A stretch of 24,667 nucleotides of DNA from Lachnospiraceae bacterium (GTDB taxonomy: Bacteria > Bacillota > Clostridia > Lachnospirales > Lachnospiraceae): assembly GCA_003447295.1 (NCBI GenBank), contig DLZQ01000066.1:6012-30678 (forward strand). The letters are read 5' to 3'. Below, one piece after another: positions 7,712-15,521 of the stretch; the first letter of the stretch is position 1; the number at the start of each line of letters is the position of its first letter. The notes under the pieces are model-generated. The model made no database searches. It worked only from the letters and a program-made list of their open reading frames with translations, and was not told where the DNA came from. The position numbers and the translations under genes were made by a program.

Positions 7712-8768
7712 TTATATCGGACAGGAACTGGCGCAGATCCGGATCATGCCGCCGGACGAAGCGGTGAGAAAGCGTGTGAAAAAGCACTGGGACACTCTGG
7801 CAAAGCCGCTGGACGGCATGGGCTGCTTTGAAACCATCACGGCACAGATCGGAGCCATCTTAGGGACGGAAGCGATCGATATCCGTAAAAAGGGTGTGCT
7901 GATCTTCTGCGCCGATAACGGCATTGTAGAGGAGGGTGTGACCCAGTCCGGGCAGGAGGTTACGCAGGCGGTGGCAAAGTCCATGGCCAGGAAGGGTTCC
8001 TCCGTCTGCAGGATGGCACAGAGCATTGGCGCCGAGACGATCCCTGTGGACATCGGGATAAATAGTGAGGAATCCATTCCCGGAGTATGGAATCGCAAAG
8101 TGTGCCCCGGGACAAGAAATTTCTTAAAAGAACCGGCTATGACGGAAGAAGAGACCGTCCGTGCCATTGCCACAGGAATCGGACTGGTACGGGAGTGTGA
8201 GGAAAAAGGATACGGCATCCTTGCCACCGGGGAAATGGGAATCGGCAACACTACCACCAGCAGTGCAGTGACGGCCGCCCTTTTGCAGTGCGAGGCAGGG
8301 GAAGTCACCGGCAGAGGTGCGGGACTGACGGATCAGGGACTGGCACGGAAGCAACAGGTGGTGCGCACCGCCCTGGAAACCTATGATCTGTGGCATGCGG
8401 ATGCCCTCACGGTATTGCAGACAGTCGGAGGGCTGGATATTGCCGGGCTGACCGGTATGTGCATCGGCGGAGCTTTGTGGCATGTGCCCATCGTACTGGA
8501 TGGCGTGATCAGCATGGCAGCGGCCCTGGTGGCGGAGCGGCTGTTTCCCGGCGTGCGGGAATATCTGATTCCTTCCCATCAGGGGAAAGAACCGGCGGCA
8601 GTGAAGCTGGCAGATGCTTTGCAGCTGTCTCCGGTGATCCACGCGGGAATGGCACTGGGAGAAGGAACCGGAGCCGTTATGATGTTCACACTGCTGGATA
8701 TGGCGATGAGCATTTATGGACAGAGCGCTACCTTCTCAGAAATCGAAGTAGAACAATATAGACGTTAA
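7680..8768 (+). CDS. cobT: Nicotinate-nucleotide-base phosphoribosyltransferase CobT
   Basis: CobT transfers phosphoribose from nicotinate mononucleotide to the lower-ligand base, giving the alpha-riboside phosphate used in nucleotide-loop assembly. The protein has 362 residues, close to the family norm of about 350. Recognisable segments are KPLDGMG (42-48), [16 protein letters not shown] (76-91), [13 protein letters not shown] (184-196), TGRGAGLTD (210-218) and LGEGTGA (326-332), whose Glu328 matches the catalytic Glu317 of the Salmonella enzyme. The reading frame stays open upstream to 7587, but ATG 7680 is chosen because GGAGG (7669-7673) precedes it by 6 nt and lies inside the end of cbiP. 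No gene for making 5,6-dimethylbenzimidazole is in the window, so the base it activates is unknown. Confidence 0.97.
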   Translation: MECSEKPVFHNYIGQELAQIRIMPPDEAVRKRVKKHWDTLAKPLDGMGCFETITAQIGAILGTEAIDIRKKGVLIFCADNGIVEEGVTQSGQEVTQAVAKSMARKGSSVCRMAQSIGAETIPVDIGINSEESIPGVWNRKVCPGTRNFLKEPAMTEEETVRAIATGIGLVRECEEKGYGILATGEMGIGNTTTSSAVTAALLQCEAGEVTGRGAGLTDQGLARKQQVVRTALETYDLWHADALTVLQTVGGLDIAGLTGMCIGGALWHVPIVLDGVISMAAALVAERLFPGVREYLIPSHQGKEPAAVKLADALQLSPVIHAGMALGEGTGAVMMFTLLDMAMSIYGQSATFSEIEVEQYRR

Positions 8769-8770
8769 CA

Positions 8771-8842
8771 GTTCAGCCATGAACATATCCGGGCGCAAAA
8801 ATCATGCTCGCATGATTTTTTGAGGGCATGGCGCGGCTGAAC
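8771..8842 (+). repeat. Nested inverted repeat between cobT and cobU (terminator-like hairpin)
   Basis: An inner perfect 10-bp stem, AAAAATCATG (8797-8806) and CATGATTTTT (8811-8820), encloses a CTCG loop and has A and T tracts like a bidirectional intrinsic terminator. An outer pair, GTTCAGCC (8771-8778) with GGCTGAAC (8835-8842), wraps it, and ATG/CAT can extend the outer helix. It fills most of the 97-nt gap inside the operon. It may attenuate transcription between cobT and cobU, process or stabilise the mRNA, or be a copy of a dispersed repeat. I favour a dispersed element, but copy number cannot be checked here. Confidence 0.75.
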
Positions 8843-8865
8843 ATTCAGACGAACGGAGAAGCAAC

Positions 8866-9450
8866 ATGATGACACTGATCCTGGGCGGCAGTGGCAGCGG
8901 GAAATCCGCTTATGCGGAAGATTATCTGCTGCGGGCTGCCGGTGATAAGAAAAAATATTATATCGCCACCATGCAGATCCGGGATGCGGAGATGCAGGCA
9001 AAGGTGGACAGGCATTACAGGCTGCGACAGGGGAAAGGCTTCACTACCATCGAACAGCCTACGGAGTTGGAGCAGGCAGTCTTACAAATGGAACCGGCAG
9101 GAGCAGTATTGTTGGAATGCATGTCAAATCTCACTGCCAACGAAATGTTTTCCGGGGAACAGCCTGTGGATCGTCAGACGGTGATCACAAAAATTCTGCA
9201 AGGCATGGAAGGCTTAAGAGAACAGGCGGATCCGTTAGTCATCGTAACCAACAATGTATTTGAGGATGGAATTATCTACGATGATTCTACGATGGAATAC
9301 ATCGAGGCACTGGGGCGGATCAACGAAAGACTTGCCGCGGAGGCGGACGAGGTCGTGGAAGTTACCGCGGGGATCTCGCAGCGGCTCAAGCCGTACCCGA
9401 TCATCATAGAAAGGAAACAGACATGCGAATTATCAAATCATTTTTCATAG
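8866..9450 (+). CDS. cobU: Adenosylcobinamide kinase/guanylyltransferase CobU (divergent C-terminal half)
   Basis: CobU phosphorylates adenosylcobinamide and then transfers GMP to give AdoCbi-GDP. The 194-residue protein begins with a strong P-loop, GGSGSGKS (7-14). It keeps YIATMQIRDAEM (32-43) and a His at 50, the position of the guanylylated His46 of Salmonella CobU, and LLECMSNL (82-89). Downstream it departs from the family: where Salmonella reads TNEVGMGIVP, it has TNNVFEDGIIYDD (128-140). A GRINERLAAEADEV segment (150-163) returns to consensus, but the tail past GI (169-170) is atypical. A well-spaced GGAG precedes ATG 8866. It overlaps cobS by 28 nt. A second CobU-like protein lies two genes downstream and shows the opposite pattern of conservation. 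Confidence 0.92.
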   Translation: MMTLILGGSGSGKSAYAEDYLLRAAGDKKKYYIATMQIRDAEMQAKVDRHYRLRQGKGFTTIEQPTELEQAVLQMEPAGAVLLECMSNLTANEMFSGEQPVDRQTVITKILQGMEGLREQADPLVIVTNNVFEDGIIYDDSTMEYIEALGRINERLAAEADEVVEVTAGISQRLKPYPIIIERKQTCELSNHFS

Positions 9451-10196
9451 CGTTTTCCATGTATTCCAAGATCCCCATGCCACAGTTTCAGTGGAAGGAC
9501 GAGGATATGCGGTACGCCCTCTGCTTTTTTCCATGGGTGGGGGCGGTGATCGGTGTTTTGTGGTGTCTGTGGAAATGGTTCTGTGACCGGTTCGCGGTGG
9601 GAACCCTATGCTATGCTGCGGTGGGGACGGCAATACCGCTTTTGGTCACCGGGGGCTTTCATGTGGACGGTTTTTTAGATACCTGTGATGCCCTGCATTC
9701 CTACCAGCCAAGAGACCGGAAGCTGGAGATCTTGAAGGACTCTCATATCGGGGCATTTGCGGTGATCATGCTTGCACTGTACGGACTGATCTTTCTGGGA
9801 GGATTCTCGGAGATCATGACACTGCGCATGCTTACTGTGACGGGAGCCGGATGCTTCCTGTCCAGAATATTAAGCGGTATCGCAGTGGTGAGCTTCCCTT
9901 CGGCAAAACAGGAAGGGACACTGTATCTGTTCGCGGATAAAGCCCACAAAAGGGTGGTAAAACTTGCTTTGTACGGACAGGGAATCCTTTGCATCCTATT
10001 TATGCTGTGGATATCTGTCGTGGCGGGAGGGCTCGCCGTGGCAGCAGCTCTGCTTAGCTTTGCGTATTATTACCGGCGCAGCATAAAAGAGTTCGGCGGC
10101 ATCACGGGGGACACCGCGGGATATTTTGTAACACTTTGTGAAGGGTGTGTGGTGGCTGCTGTGGCAATCGCCCAACATCTGGTGCAGGTAGTGTAA
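9423..10196 (+). CDS. cobS: Adenosylcobinamide-GDP ribazoletransferase (cobalamin synthase) CobS
   Basis: CobS joins AdoCbi-GDP to alpha-ribazole or its phosphate in the membrane, completing the nucleotide loop. At 257 residues it has family length and several hydrophobic segments. The hallmark acidic motif GGFHVDGFLDTCDAL (77-91) is present and is expected to bind Mg2+, followed by LKDSHIGAFA (104-113). AAAGGA lies about 7 nt before ATG 9423, inside the end of cobU, so the two are probably translationally coupled. A 54-nt gap separates it from the CobU-like gene. Confidence 0.96.
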   Translation: MRIIKSFFIAFSMYSKIPMPQFQWKDEDMRYALCFFPWVGAVIGVLWCLWKWFCDRFAVGTLCYAAVGTAIPLLVTGGFHVDGFLDTCDALHSYQPRDRKLEILKDSHIGAFAVIMLALYGLIFLGGFSEIMTLRMLTVTGAGCFLSRILSGIAVVSFPSAKQEGTLYLFADKAHKRVVKLALYGQGILCILFMLWISVVAGGLAVAAALLSFAYYYRRSIKEFGGITGDTAGYFVTLCEGCVVAAVAIAQHLVQVV

Positions 10197-10250
10197 GAAT
10201 GTAGTGCCTGAGATTTTTACCCAGGAGTGTATTGGAAAAGGGAGACAGAA

Positions 10251-10646
10251 ATGATATTGATCATTGGAGGATTTGCCCAGGGAAAACTGCATTATGTGAA
10301 GCAGCGTTATGTACACTGTGAGGATGGACGGGAAGTGATTGTTTTGGACGGAACACTGGCACTGCCCGCCAAGACAGGTGCAGGGCAGGTGATCGTCAAT
10401 CATCTGCACCGCTATATCCGGGAGCAGCTGCGACAGGGAACAGCTCCGGAGGCGATGATAGAGAATTTTGGCAAGGAACATCCGGACTGCATTCTGATCT
10501 GTGACGAGATTGGCAACGGCATCGTCCCCATGGAAGCGGAGGAGAGAACTTACAGAGAGCGCACCGGCAGAATATTGGAACAGCTGGCAGCGCAGGCAGA
10601 TGAGGTGGTGAGAGTGGTATGCGGAATCGGACAGAAGATCAAATAG
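10251..10646 (+). CDS. Short CobU-like paralogue with degenerate P-loop
   Basis: This 131-residue protein resembles the ends of CobU but is about 50 residues shorter. Its N-terminus, MILIIGGFAQGKLHY, matches the CobU beta strand and P-loop position, but reads GGFAQGK-L instead of GGxxSGKS/T. The central DxEM...H guanylylation region is not recognisable. By contrast the C-terminus is close to classic CobU: CDEIGNGIVP (84-93), then RTGRILEQLAAQADEV and VVCGIGQKIK at the end. ATG 10251 has GGAGA 5 nt upstream; an in-frame GTG at 10227 has none. Its stop region overlaps the next gene by 28 nt. It could be a catalytically reduced partner of the other CobU, or an enzyme with altered nucleotide use. 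The paralogy is clear; the activity is not. Confidence 0.85.
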   Translation: MILIIGGFAQGKLHYVKQRYVHCEDGREVIVLDGTLALPAKTGAGQVIVNHLHRYIREQLRQGTAPEAMIENFGKEHPDCILICDEIGNGIVPMEAEERTYRERTGRILEQLAAQADEVVRVVCGIGQKIK

Positions 10647-11335
10647 AGATTCATCTGACCCTCATTCGGCACGGGGTGACGCTTTCCAATAAAGAGGGGC
10701 GGTATCTTGGGAAAACGGACGAGACTTTAAGTCCGGACGGCATCGGCGCACTGGAAAAATTCGTGGCAGACAGGATCTACCCAACTGCCGACGTCCTGTT
10801 TTCCGGTCCCATGAAGCGGTGCCTTGAGACCGCACAGATCCTGTATCCGGGGCAGACTCCTATCATTATCCCGGAGTGGACAGAGATGGATTTCGGTGCG
10901 TTTGAGGGGCATAATTATCAGGAACTTTCAAAAGATCCAAACTATCAGAGATGGATCGACAGCGGAGGTACCCTGCCGTTTCCGGAGGGAGAGAGTAGGG
11001 AAGAGTTTATCCGCCGAAGTGTTGCCGGATACGAAAAAATGGTATACCACATGAAAATGATCTGGGAGAGAAGTGCTGCATCGGGGCAGGGGGATCGCAA
11101 GATACAAAGTGTATCCGCGGTGGTTCACGGCGGAACTATCATGGCGCTGCTTAGTCATTTCCTCGGTGGAGAATATTTTGACTATCAGGCAAAATGCGGA
11201 CAGGGTTACAGTGGCAGGCTGGCATTTAAGGCAGGCGGAGGAGCCCCACAGTGGAAGGAATTCCGCCCGCTGTCGGAAGTTACAGTATCGGAAGTTACAG
11301 TATCTGAACCTACAAAAGGAGAAACAAACGGATGA
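10619..11335 (+). CDS. cobC: Histidine phosphatase, probable alpha-ribazole/cobalamin-5'-phosphate phosphatase CobC
   Basis: The 238-residue protein is a phosphoglycerate-mutase-like phosphatase. It has the phosphohistidine motif LIRHGVTLSN (15-24), SGPMKRCLETA (62-72), EMDFGAFEGHNY (89-100) and the second catalytic His170 in AVVHGG. Next to cobS and cbiB, the likely job is removing the 5'-phosphate of alpha-ribazole phosphate or of cobalamin phosphate. The start overlaps the CobU-like gene by 28 nt and the stop overlaps cbiB by 4 nt (ATGA), so all three are coupled. The C-terminal tail ends in a duplicated EVTVS element encoded by an exact 15-bp tandem repeat and is unlikely to be part of the fold. 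Members of this superfamily are hard to tell apart, so the specific role rests on context. Confidence 0.88.
   Translation: MRNRTEDQIEIHLTLIRHGVTLSNKEGRYLGKTDETLSPDGIGALEKFVADRIYPTADVLFSGPMKRCLETAQILYPGQTPIIIPEWTEMDFGAFEGHNYQELSKDPNYQRWIDSGGTLPFPEGESREEFIRRSVAGYEKMVYHMKMIWERSAASGQGDRKIQSVSAVVHGGTIMALLSHFLGGEYFDYQAKCGQGYSGRLAFKAGGGAPQWKEFRPLSEVTVSEVTVSEPTKGETNG
11273..11302 (+). repeat. Exact 15-bp tandem duplication in the 3' end of cobC
   Basis: TCGGAAGTTACAGTA occurs twice head to tail (11273-11287 and 11288-11302), followed by a degraded third unit. The repeat keeps the reading frame and adds five residues per unit (SEVTV). Copy number could vary by slippage without breaking the gene. Confidence 0.9.
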
Positions 11336-12315
11336 AATATCATATCCTGGCATTTGGAGCGGGATTTTTAATGGATCAGATCTTTGGCGATCCCTATTTT
11401 CTGCCACATCCCATCCGGGGAATCGGCTGGCTGATTGCGAAGACAGAAAAGGTACTGCGCAGCGGCAACCCACAGGGAAATTCCCCGGAGCGAGAGGCAG
11501 CGGAGCGCAGACAGGGGAAACTTTTGGTGGTAATTGTTTTGCTGCTTACGGGAATGTTTACGGCATTGATCCTGGTGGGAGCATATGCACTTTATCCGAA
11601 GATCGGAATGGTGGTGGAAGCGGTCATGACCTATCAGATCCTGGCGGCGAGGTGCCTGCAGGTGGAGAGCGGAAAAGTATGGAAACAATTAAAGGCGGGG
11701 AATGTGGAGGCTGCCAGAGAGGCGGTATCCATGATCGTGGGAAGAGATACCCAGAACCTCACGGAAGAAGGGGTGGCGAAGGCTGCCATCGAGACTGTGG
11801 CGGAGAACACTTCCGACGGTGTGATCGCGCCGATGCTGTATACGGCACTGGGAGGACCGGTGCTTGGATTTTTATATAAGGCAGTCAATACCATGGATTC
11901 TATGGTCGGCTATAAAAATGACAGATATCTGCACTTTGGAAGGGCGGCGGCGAAGCTGGATGATGTGGTGAATTTTCTTCCGGCAAGGATCAGCGCACTT
12001 TTGATGATCGGGGCGGCATTTCTCAGCGGAAAAAGCTATAATGGCAGGCAGGCATGGCGTATCTGGCACAGAGACAGCAGAAAGCACGCCAGTCCCAATT
12101 CCGCCCAGACGGAATCTGTATGTGCCGGAGCATTGGGAATACAGTTGGCAGGAGATGCCAGTTATTTTGGCAAAGTCGTGAAGAAACCCTATATCGGGGA
12201 TCCGAAACGGCAGGTGGAATATGAGGATATACGGAGAGCCAATCGTCTGATGAACCGGACGGCATGGATCTGCGAGATCCTGTGTCTGGGGATCCTGATG
12301 ATTGTGGCAGTATAA
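11332..12315 (+). CDS. cbiB: Adenosylcobinamide-phosphate synthase CbiB
   Basis: CbiB attaches (R)-1-aminopropan-2-ol phosphate, made by CobD, to adenosylcobyric acid in the membrane. The 327-residue length fits. The N-terminus, MDQIFGDPYFLPHPIRGIGW (14-33), is a family signature, as are ENTSDGVIAPMLY (158-170), the YKAVNTMDSMVGYKNDRY stretch (182-199) and the SPNSAQTESVCAGALGIQLAG region (about 257-277). Several hydrophobic helices are evident, for example 64-88 and the last 20 residues. It starts within the stop of the preceding phosphatase gene (ATGA overlap). It is followed by a 158-nt gap containing a structured element before cobD, its functional partner. Confidence 0.96.
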   Translation: MKYHILAFGAGFLMDQIFGDPYFLPHPIRGIGWLIAKTEKVLRSGNPQGNSPEREAAERRQGKLLVVIVLLLTGMFTALILVGAYALYPKIGMVVEAVMTYQILAARCLQVESGKVWKQLKAGNVEAAREAVSMIVGRDTQNLTEEGVAKAAIETVAENTSDGVIAPMLYTALGGPVLGFLYKAVNTMDSMVGYKNDRYLHFGRAAAKLDDVVNFLPARISALLMIGAAFLSGKSYNGRQAWRIWHRDSRKHASPNSAQTESVCAGALGIQLAGDASYFGKVVKKPYIGDPKRQVEYEDIRRANRLMNRTAWICEILCLGILMIVAV

Positions 12316-12328
12316 GGAGGGCTTCTAT

Positions 12329-12396
12329 CCGCGTACTTGTGACTGCGCATTGTGCGAAAGCACCGTACGGGAAAATATGGATGGTAAAGCACAAGT
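12329..12396 (+). other. Structured intergenic element between cbiB and cobD
   Basis: The 158-nt gap contains a GNRA-capped hairpin, GTGC-GAAA-GCAC (12352-12363). It is enclosed by CC-CGTAC (12329-12336, G12331 bulged) pairing with GTACG-GG (12365-12371). An alternative longer pairing, ACTTGTG (12335-12341) with CACAAGT (12390-12396), competes with the outer helix. There is no T-tract, so it is not an intrinsic terminator. Candidates are a dispersed intergenic repeat, an mRNA processing or stability site, or an RNA-protein site. The rest of the gap (12397-12473) shows only the GGGAGG ribosome binding site of cobD. Confidence 0.55.
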
Positions 12397-12473
12397 TATG
12401 AAATGCTAAATGATCTGCAGATGAAAGAGAACATGAAAAACGCTATGGTAATAGGAACCGGAAAGGGAGGAAA

Positions 12474-13541
12474 ATGCAGCAGAACATACATGGTGGTGAC
12501 ATATACAGCAGACAGATACGGCTGGATTTTTCGGTAAACGGTAATCCCTTGGGAATGCCGGCGGAGGCAAGGCTTTCACTTTTAGCGGCTATCAATCATG
12601 TGGGGGAATATCCCGATGCCGCAGCAGGAGAACTGACAGAGACAGTAAGTCATATGCTGTCGGTGCAAAGCGGCAGAGAGATCCCGGGGGAGTATCTGGT
12701 ATTCGGCAACGGTGCGTCAGAACTTTTTCTGGCGATCATGCATGCACTTAAGCCTAAAAATATTGTGATCCCGGTGCCGTCCTTTTACGGATATGAGTAT
12801 GTGGCGAAGGCGGCAGACAGCCATATAAAATATGTATATCTGTCGGAGGAGGCCGCATTTTGCCCGGGGAAGGAATTGTTACAGGCGCTGACGGCAGACA
12901 CAGACCTGCTGTTTCTTGCAAATCCCAACAACCCCACAGGGCAGCTGATGAGCAGGGAATATCTGCGAGAGCTTATGGAGCATTGCAGGCAGCAGGGAAT
13001 CATTGTAGTACTGGATGAATGTTTTATAGAGTTCTGTGAGACTGACAGAGAGCAGCCCGTATACCTGCTTGGGAAGATAGATCAGTATGCGAATCTTTTG
13101 CTGGTGCGGGCTTTTACAAAAAGTTTTGCCATGCCGGGTGTGCGGCTGGGGTATCTGGTGTGCAGTAATGAGGGGCTTCGGGAGAAAATCCGCAGACAGC
13201 TGCCGGAATGGAATCTGTCGGTGTTCGCCCACAGAGCGGGCATCGTCTGCGCGGGGCAGGCGGAGCAATATCTGCAGGAAACCGTGGAATATGTGAAAAC
13301 CGAGCGGGCGTATCTTAGGGAAGGCCTGGAGGCACTGGGTATCCGGGTAGTGTCCGGAAAAGCGGATTTTCTGTTACTCTACACCACACAGCCCATCTAT
13401 GACAGATTGCTTGCAAAAGGCATCCTGATCCGCAACTGTGAAAATTTCCGGGGACTGGGAGAGGGCTATTACCGGATCGCGGTGAAGAAGCATGAAGAGA
13501 ATGGGATGCTCTTAGACGAGCTTGAACAGTGCCTGTCGTAA
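12474..13541 (+). CDS. cobD: L-threonine-O-3-phosphate decarboxylase CobD
   Basis: CobD is a PLP enzyme of the class I/II aminotransferase fold that makes (R)-1-aminopropan-2-ol phosphate for CbiB. The 355-residue protein begins with HGGDIY (6-11) and DFSVNGNPLG (18-27), the typical CobD N-terminus, followed by NPNNPTG (150-156), DECFIEF (181-187) and the PLP lysine Lys216 in RAFTKSFAMPGVRLGY. Only a histidinol-phosphate aminotransferase is a serious alternative, and the N-terminal HGG motif and the location after cbiB argue for CobD. GGAGG (12466-12470) lies just before ATG 12474. A 63-nt gap follows with no clear terminator. Confidence 0.94.
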   Translation: MQQNIHGGDIYSRQIRLDFSVNGNPLGMPAEARLSLLAAINHVGEYPDAAAGELTETVSHMLSVQSGREIPGEYLVFGNGASELFLAIMHALKPKNIVIPVPSFYGYEYVAKAADSHIKYVYLSEEAAFCPGKELLQALTADTDLLFLANPNNPTGQLMSREYLRELMEHCRQQGIIVVLDECFIEFCETDREQPVYLLGKIDQYANLLLVRAFTKSFAMPGVRLGYLVCSNEGLREKIRRQLPEWNLSVFAHRAGIVCAGQAEQYLQETVEYVKTERAYLREGLEALGIRVVSGKADFLLLYTTQPIYDRLLAKGILIRNCENFRGLGEGYYRIAVKKHEENGMLLDELEQCLS

Positions 13542-13604
13542 AACACTGCAGGATGGTGGCCAGGCGAAAAAAGATTGTGAAATAGATTACGGGAGAATAA
13601 ACCT

Positions 13605-14270
13605 ATGGGAAAGTGGGAGCACAAGAACATCGAATATGTATTGCCGGAAGAGATCGAGAAGCGAAGCTTTGCAATCATTGCGGCGGAACTGGCAGAGCGG
13701 GGAATTGTCCTGCCCGCAGAGCAGGATATGATCACCAGACGGGTGATCCATACCAGTGCGGATTTTGATTATGCGCAGACGATGACCTATTCGGGAAATG
13801 CAGTGGAGATCGCCAAAAACCTGATAAAAAACGGTGCGGACATCGTGACGGACACGAATATGGCACTGGCGGGGATCAACAAAAAGGTGTTGGCTTCTTT
13901 TGGCGGCGAAGCGCATTGTTACATGGCAGACGCAGAGGTGGCAGCAATGGCAAAAGAGAGGAAAATGACCCGGGCAGCGGTCAGCATGGAGCTGGCATCC
14001 AAACGGGAAAAACCGGTGATCTTCGCAGTGGGAAATGCACCTACGGCACTGATACAGATTTACGAGATGATGCAGGAGAGCGACTGGCGTCCGGCATTCG
14101 TCATCGGGGTTCCTGTGGGATTCGTGAATGTGGAAGCTGCTAAGGAACTGATCCTTCAGACGGAGGTGCCCTATATCATCAACCGCGGAAGAAAGGGCGG
14201 CAGCAACGTGGTAGCAGCCATATGCAATGCATTGTTGTATGAGCTGAGGGATCATAGCTACAATAAGTAG
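13605..14270 (+). CDS. cbiC: Cobalt-precorrin-8 methylmutase CbiC
   Basis: CbiC moves the C11 methyl group to C12, forming cobyrinic acid. The 221-residue length is typical. The catalytic His49 lies in ITRRVIHTSADFDY (43-56). Other family features are GADIVTDTNMALAGI (84-98), AVGNAPTAL (140-148), GVPVGFVNVEAAKE and the C-terminal RGRKGGSNVVAAICNALL. A GGGAG ribosome binding site lies before ATG 13605. It opens the ring-modifying half of the operon. Confidence 0.97.
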   Translation: MGKWEHKNIEYVLPEEIEKRSFAIIAAELAERGIVLPAEQDMITRRVIHTSADFDYAQTMTYSGNAVEIAKNLIKNGADIVTDTNMALAGINKKVLASFGGEAHCYMADAEVAAMAKERKMTRAAVSMELASKREKPVIFAVGNAPTALIQIYEMMQESDWRPAFVIGVPVGFVNVEAAKELILQTEVPYIINRGRKGGSNVVAAICNALLYELRDHSYNK

Positions 14271-14300
14271 AAGTAACGTAGGCAGCCGAAAGGTGTAAGG

Positions 14301-14334
14301 AACAGTAACAGGAAAAGTAACAGTGAGGTAACAG
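14301..14334 (+). repeat. Three spaced GTAACAG repeats directly before cbiD
   Basis: GTAACAG occurs at 14305, 14317 and 14328, spaced 12 and 11 nt, separated by purine-rich bases. The last copy overlaps the region between the GAGGT ribosome binding site and ATG 14337. This is a third case in the operon of short imperfect repeats with a period near 11-12 nt just upstream of a start codon. The function is unknown. Confidence 0.55.
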
Positions 14335-14336
14335 GC

Positions 14337-15521
14337 ATGCGGTATGGATTTACCACAGGAAGCTGCGCGGCAGCAGCGGCGAAGGCAGCCGCTTATATGC
14401 TGTTGACCGGCAGGGAGAAAACTAAGATCACCATAGAAACACCCAAAGGCATCCCCTATACGGCACAGATCCTTAGGATCTGTCGTAAGGAGCGGGAGGT
14501 CAGCTGCGCCGTGGAAAAGGACGGCGGGGATGATCCCGACATTACCACCGGGGCACTGATCTGCGCGAAGGTCTCGTTTCTGCAGGAAGAAGGCAGGGAA
14601 GCAGGAGAAGCCGGAAAAGACCTAGGCGCTAAGGCAGGAACCGGGCGGGCGCCTGAGCAGGCACAGATCGTAATAGACGGCGGCTTCGGTGTCGGACGGG
14701 TCACGAAACCGGGACTGGATCAACCCGTGGGAAATGCCGCCATCAATCACGTTCCCAGAGAGATGATCGAACGGGAAGTATTACAGGTGTGTCAGGTGCT
14801 GGATTATTGTGGAAGCCTGTCAGTGGAGATTTCTGTGCCGGAGGGCGAACATCTGGCAGAGCGGACATTTAATCCGAGACTTGGCATCGTGGGCGGCATT
14901 TCAATCCTTGGTACCAGCGGTGTCGTGGAACCCATGAGTACCCAGGCTATTTTGGATACGATCCGCGTGGAACTGCGGCAGCAACGGGCACTGGGAAGAG
15001 AAGACGTGGTAATCTCTCCGGGTAATTACGGACTGGATTTTTTGAAAAATACCTATCACTATGATCTGGATAAAAGTGTAAAATGCAGTAACTTTATCGG
15101 CCTGACGATCGATATGGCGGTGGAAGAGGGCTTCAAACGTCTGCTTCTTGCGGGACATATCGGAAAGCTCATCAAAGTGGCGGGCGGTATTATGAATACC
15201 CATTCCAGGGAGGGTGACTGCCGGATGGAGCTATTGAGCGCATTTGCCGTAAAATGCGGCGTGGCGGCAGTGGATGCTGCAAAGCTCCTGTCCTGTGTCA
15301 CCACAGAGGAAGCCGTGCGGATCCTGGACGAGTGCGGCAGGAGACAGGAAGTCATGGATTATGCCATGGAGCGTATTTTATTTTATCTGGAGAAGCGGGC
15401 GCAGGGAAAGCTTGAGATCGAAAGTATCATGTATGCCAATGATTTCGGAGCATTGGCGAAAAGTAAGGAGGCAGAGGAATGGTTTACTTTGTTGGCGCAG
15501 GAAGCGGAGCAGCAGATCTGA
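14337..15521 (+). CDS. cbiD: Cobalt-precorrin-5B C1-methyltransferase CbiD
   Basis: CbiD methylates C1 of cobalt-precorrin-5B in the anaerobic pathway. The 394-residue protein begins with the family signature MRYGFTTGSCAAAAAKAA. It has KDGGDDPDITTGA (61-73), IDGGFGVGRVTKPGLDQPVG (113-132) and NAAINHVPR, followed by GISILGTSGVVEPMS and LAGHIGKLIKVAGGIMNTHS downstream. Residues about 84-107 form a Gly/Ala/Glu/Lys-rich insertion between conserved strands. The 3' end overlaps cbiF by 43 nt, and the cbiF ribosome binding site lies within cbiD. Confidence 0.97.
   Translation: MRYGFTTGSCAAAAAKAAAYMLLTGREKTKITIETPKGIPYTAQILRICRKEREVSCAVEKDGGDDPDITTGALICAKVSFLQEEGREAGEAGKDLGAKAGTGRAPEQAQIVIDGGFGVGRVTKPGLDQPVGNAAINHVPREMIEREVLQVCQVLDYCGSLSVEISVPEGEHLAERTFNPRLGIVGGISILGTSGVVEPMSTQAILDTIRVELRQQRALGREDVVISPGNYGLDFLKNTYHYDLDKSVKCSNFIGLTIDMAVEEGFKRLLLAGHIGKLIKVAGGIMNTHSREGDCRMELLSAFAVKCGVAAVDAAKLLSCVTTEEAVRILDECGRRQEVMDYAMERILFYLEKRAQGKLEIESIMYANDFGALAKSKEAEEWFTLLAQEAEQQI

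Noticed and set aside
8797..8821. Hairpin considered as the end of the first operon
   Set aside because: The stem is AT-rich and the next gene follows closely in the same pathway and orientation with no obvious new promoter, so a complete stop is unlikely; kept as an attenuator or repeat candidate.
10251..10646. Short CobU-like gene considered a pseudogene or frameshifted fragment
   Set aside because: It has its own ribosome binding site, an intact frame, a conserved C-terminus and a coupled downstream gene, so it looks maintained rather than decaying.
11073..11879. 268-codon + strand frame overlapping cobC and cbiB
   Set aside because: Both overlapped genes have family motifs and good starts; this frame yields Gly/Arg-rich sequence without recognisable domains.
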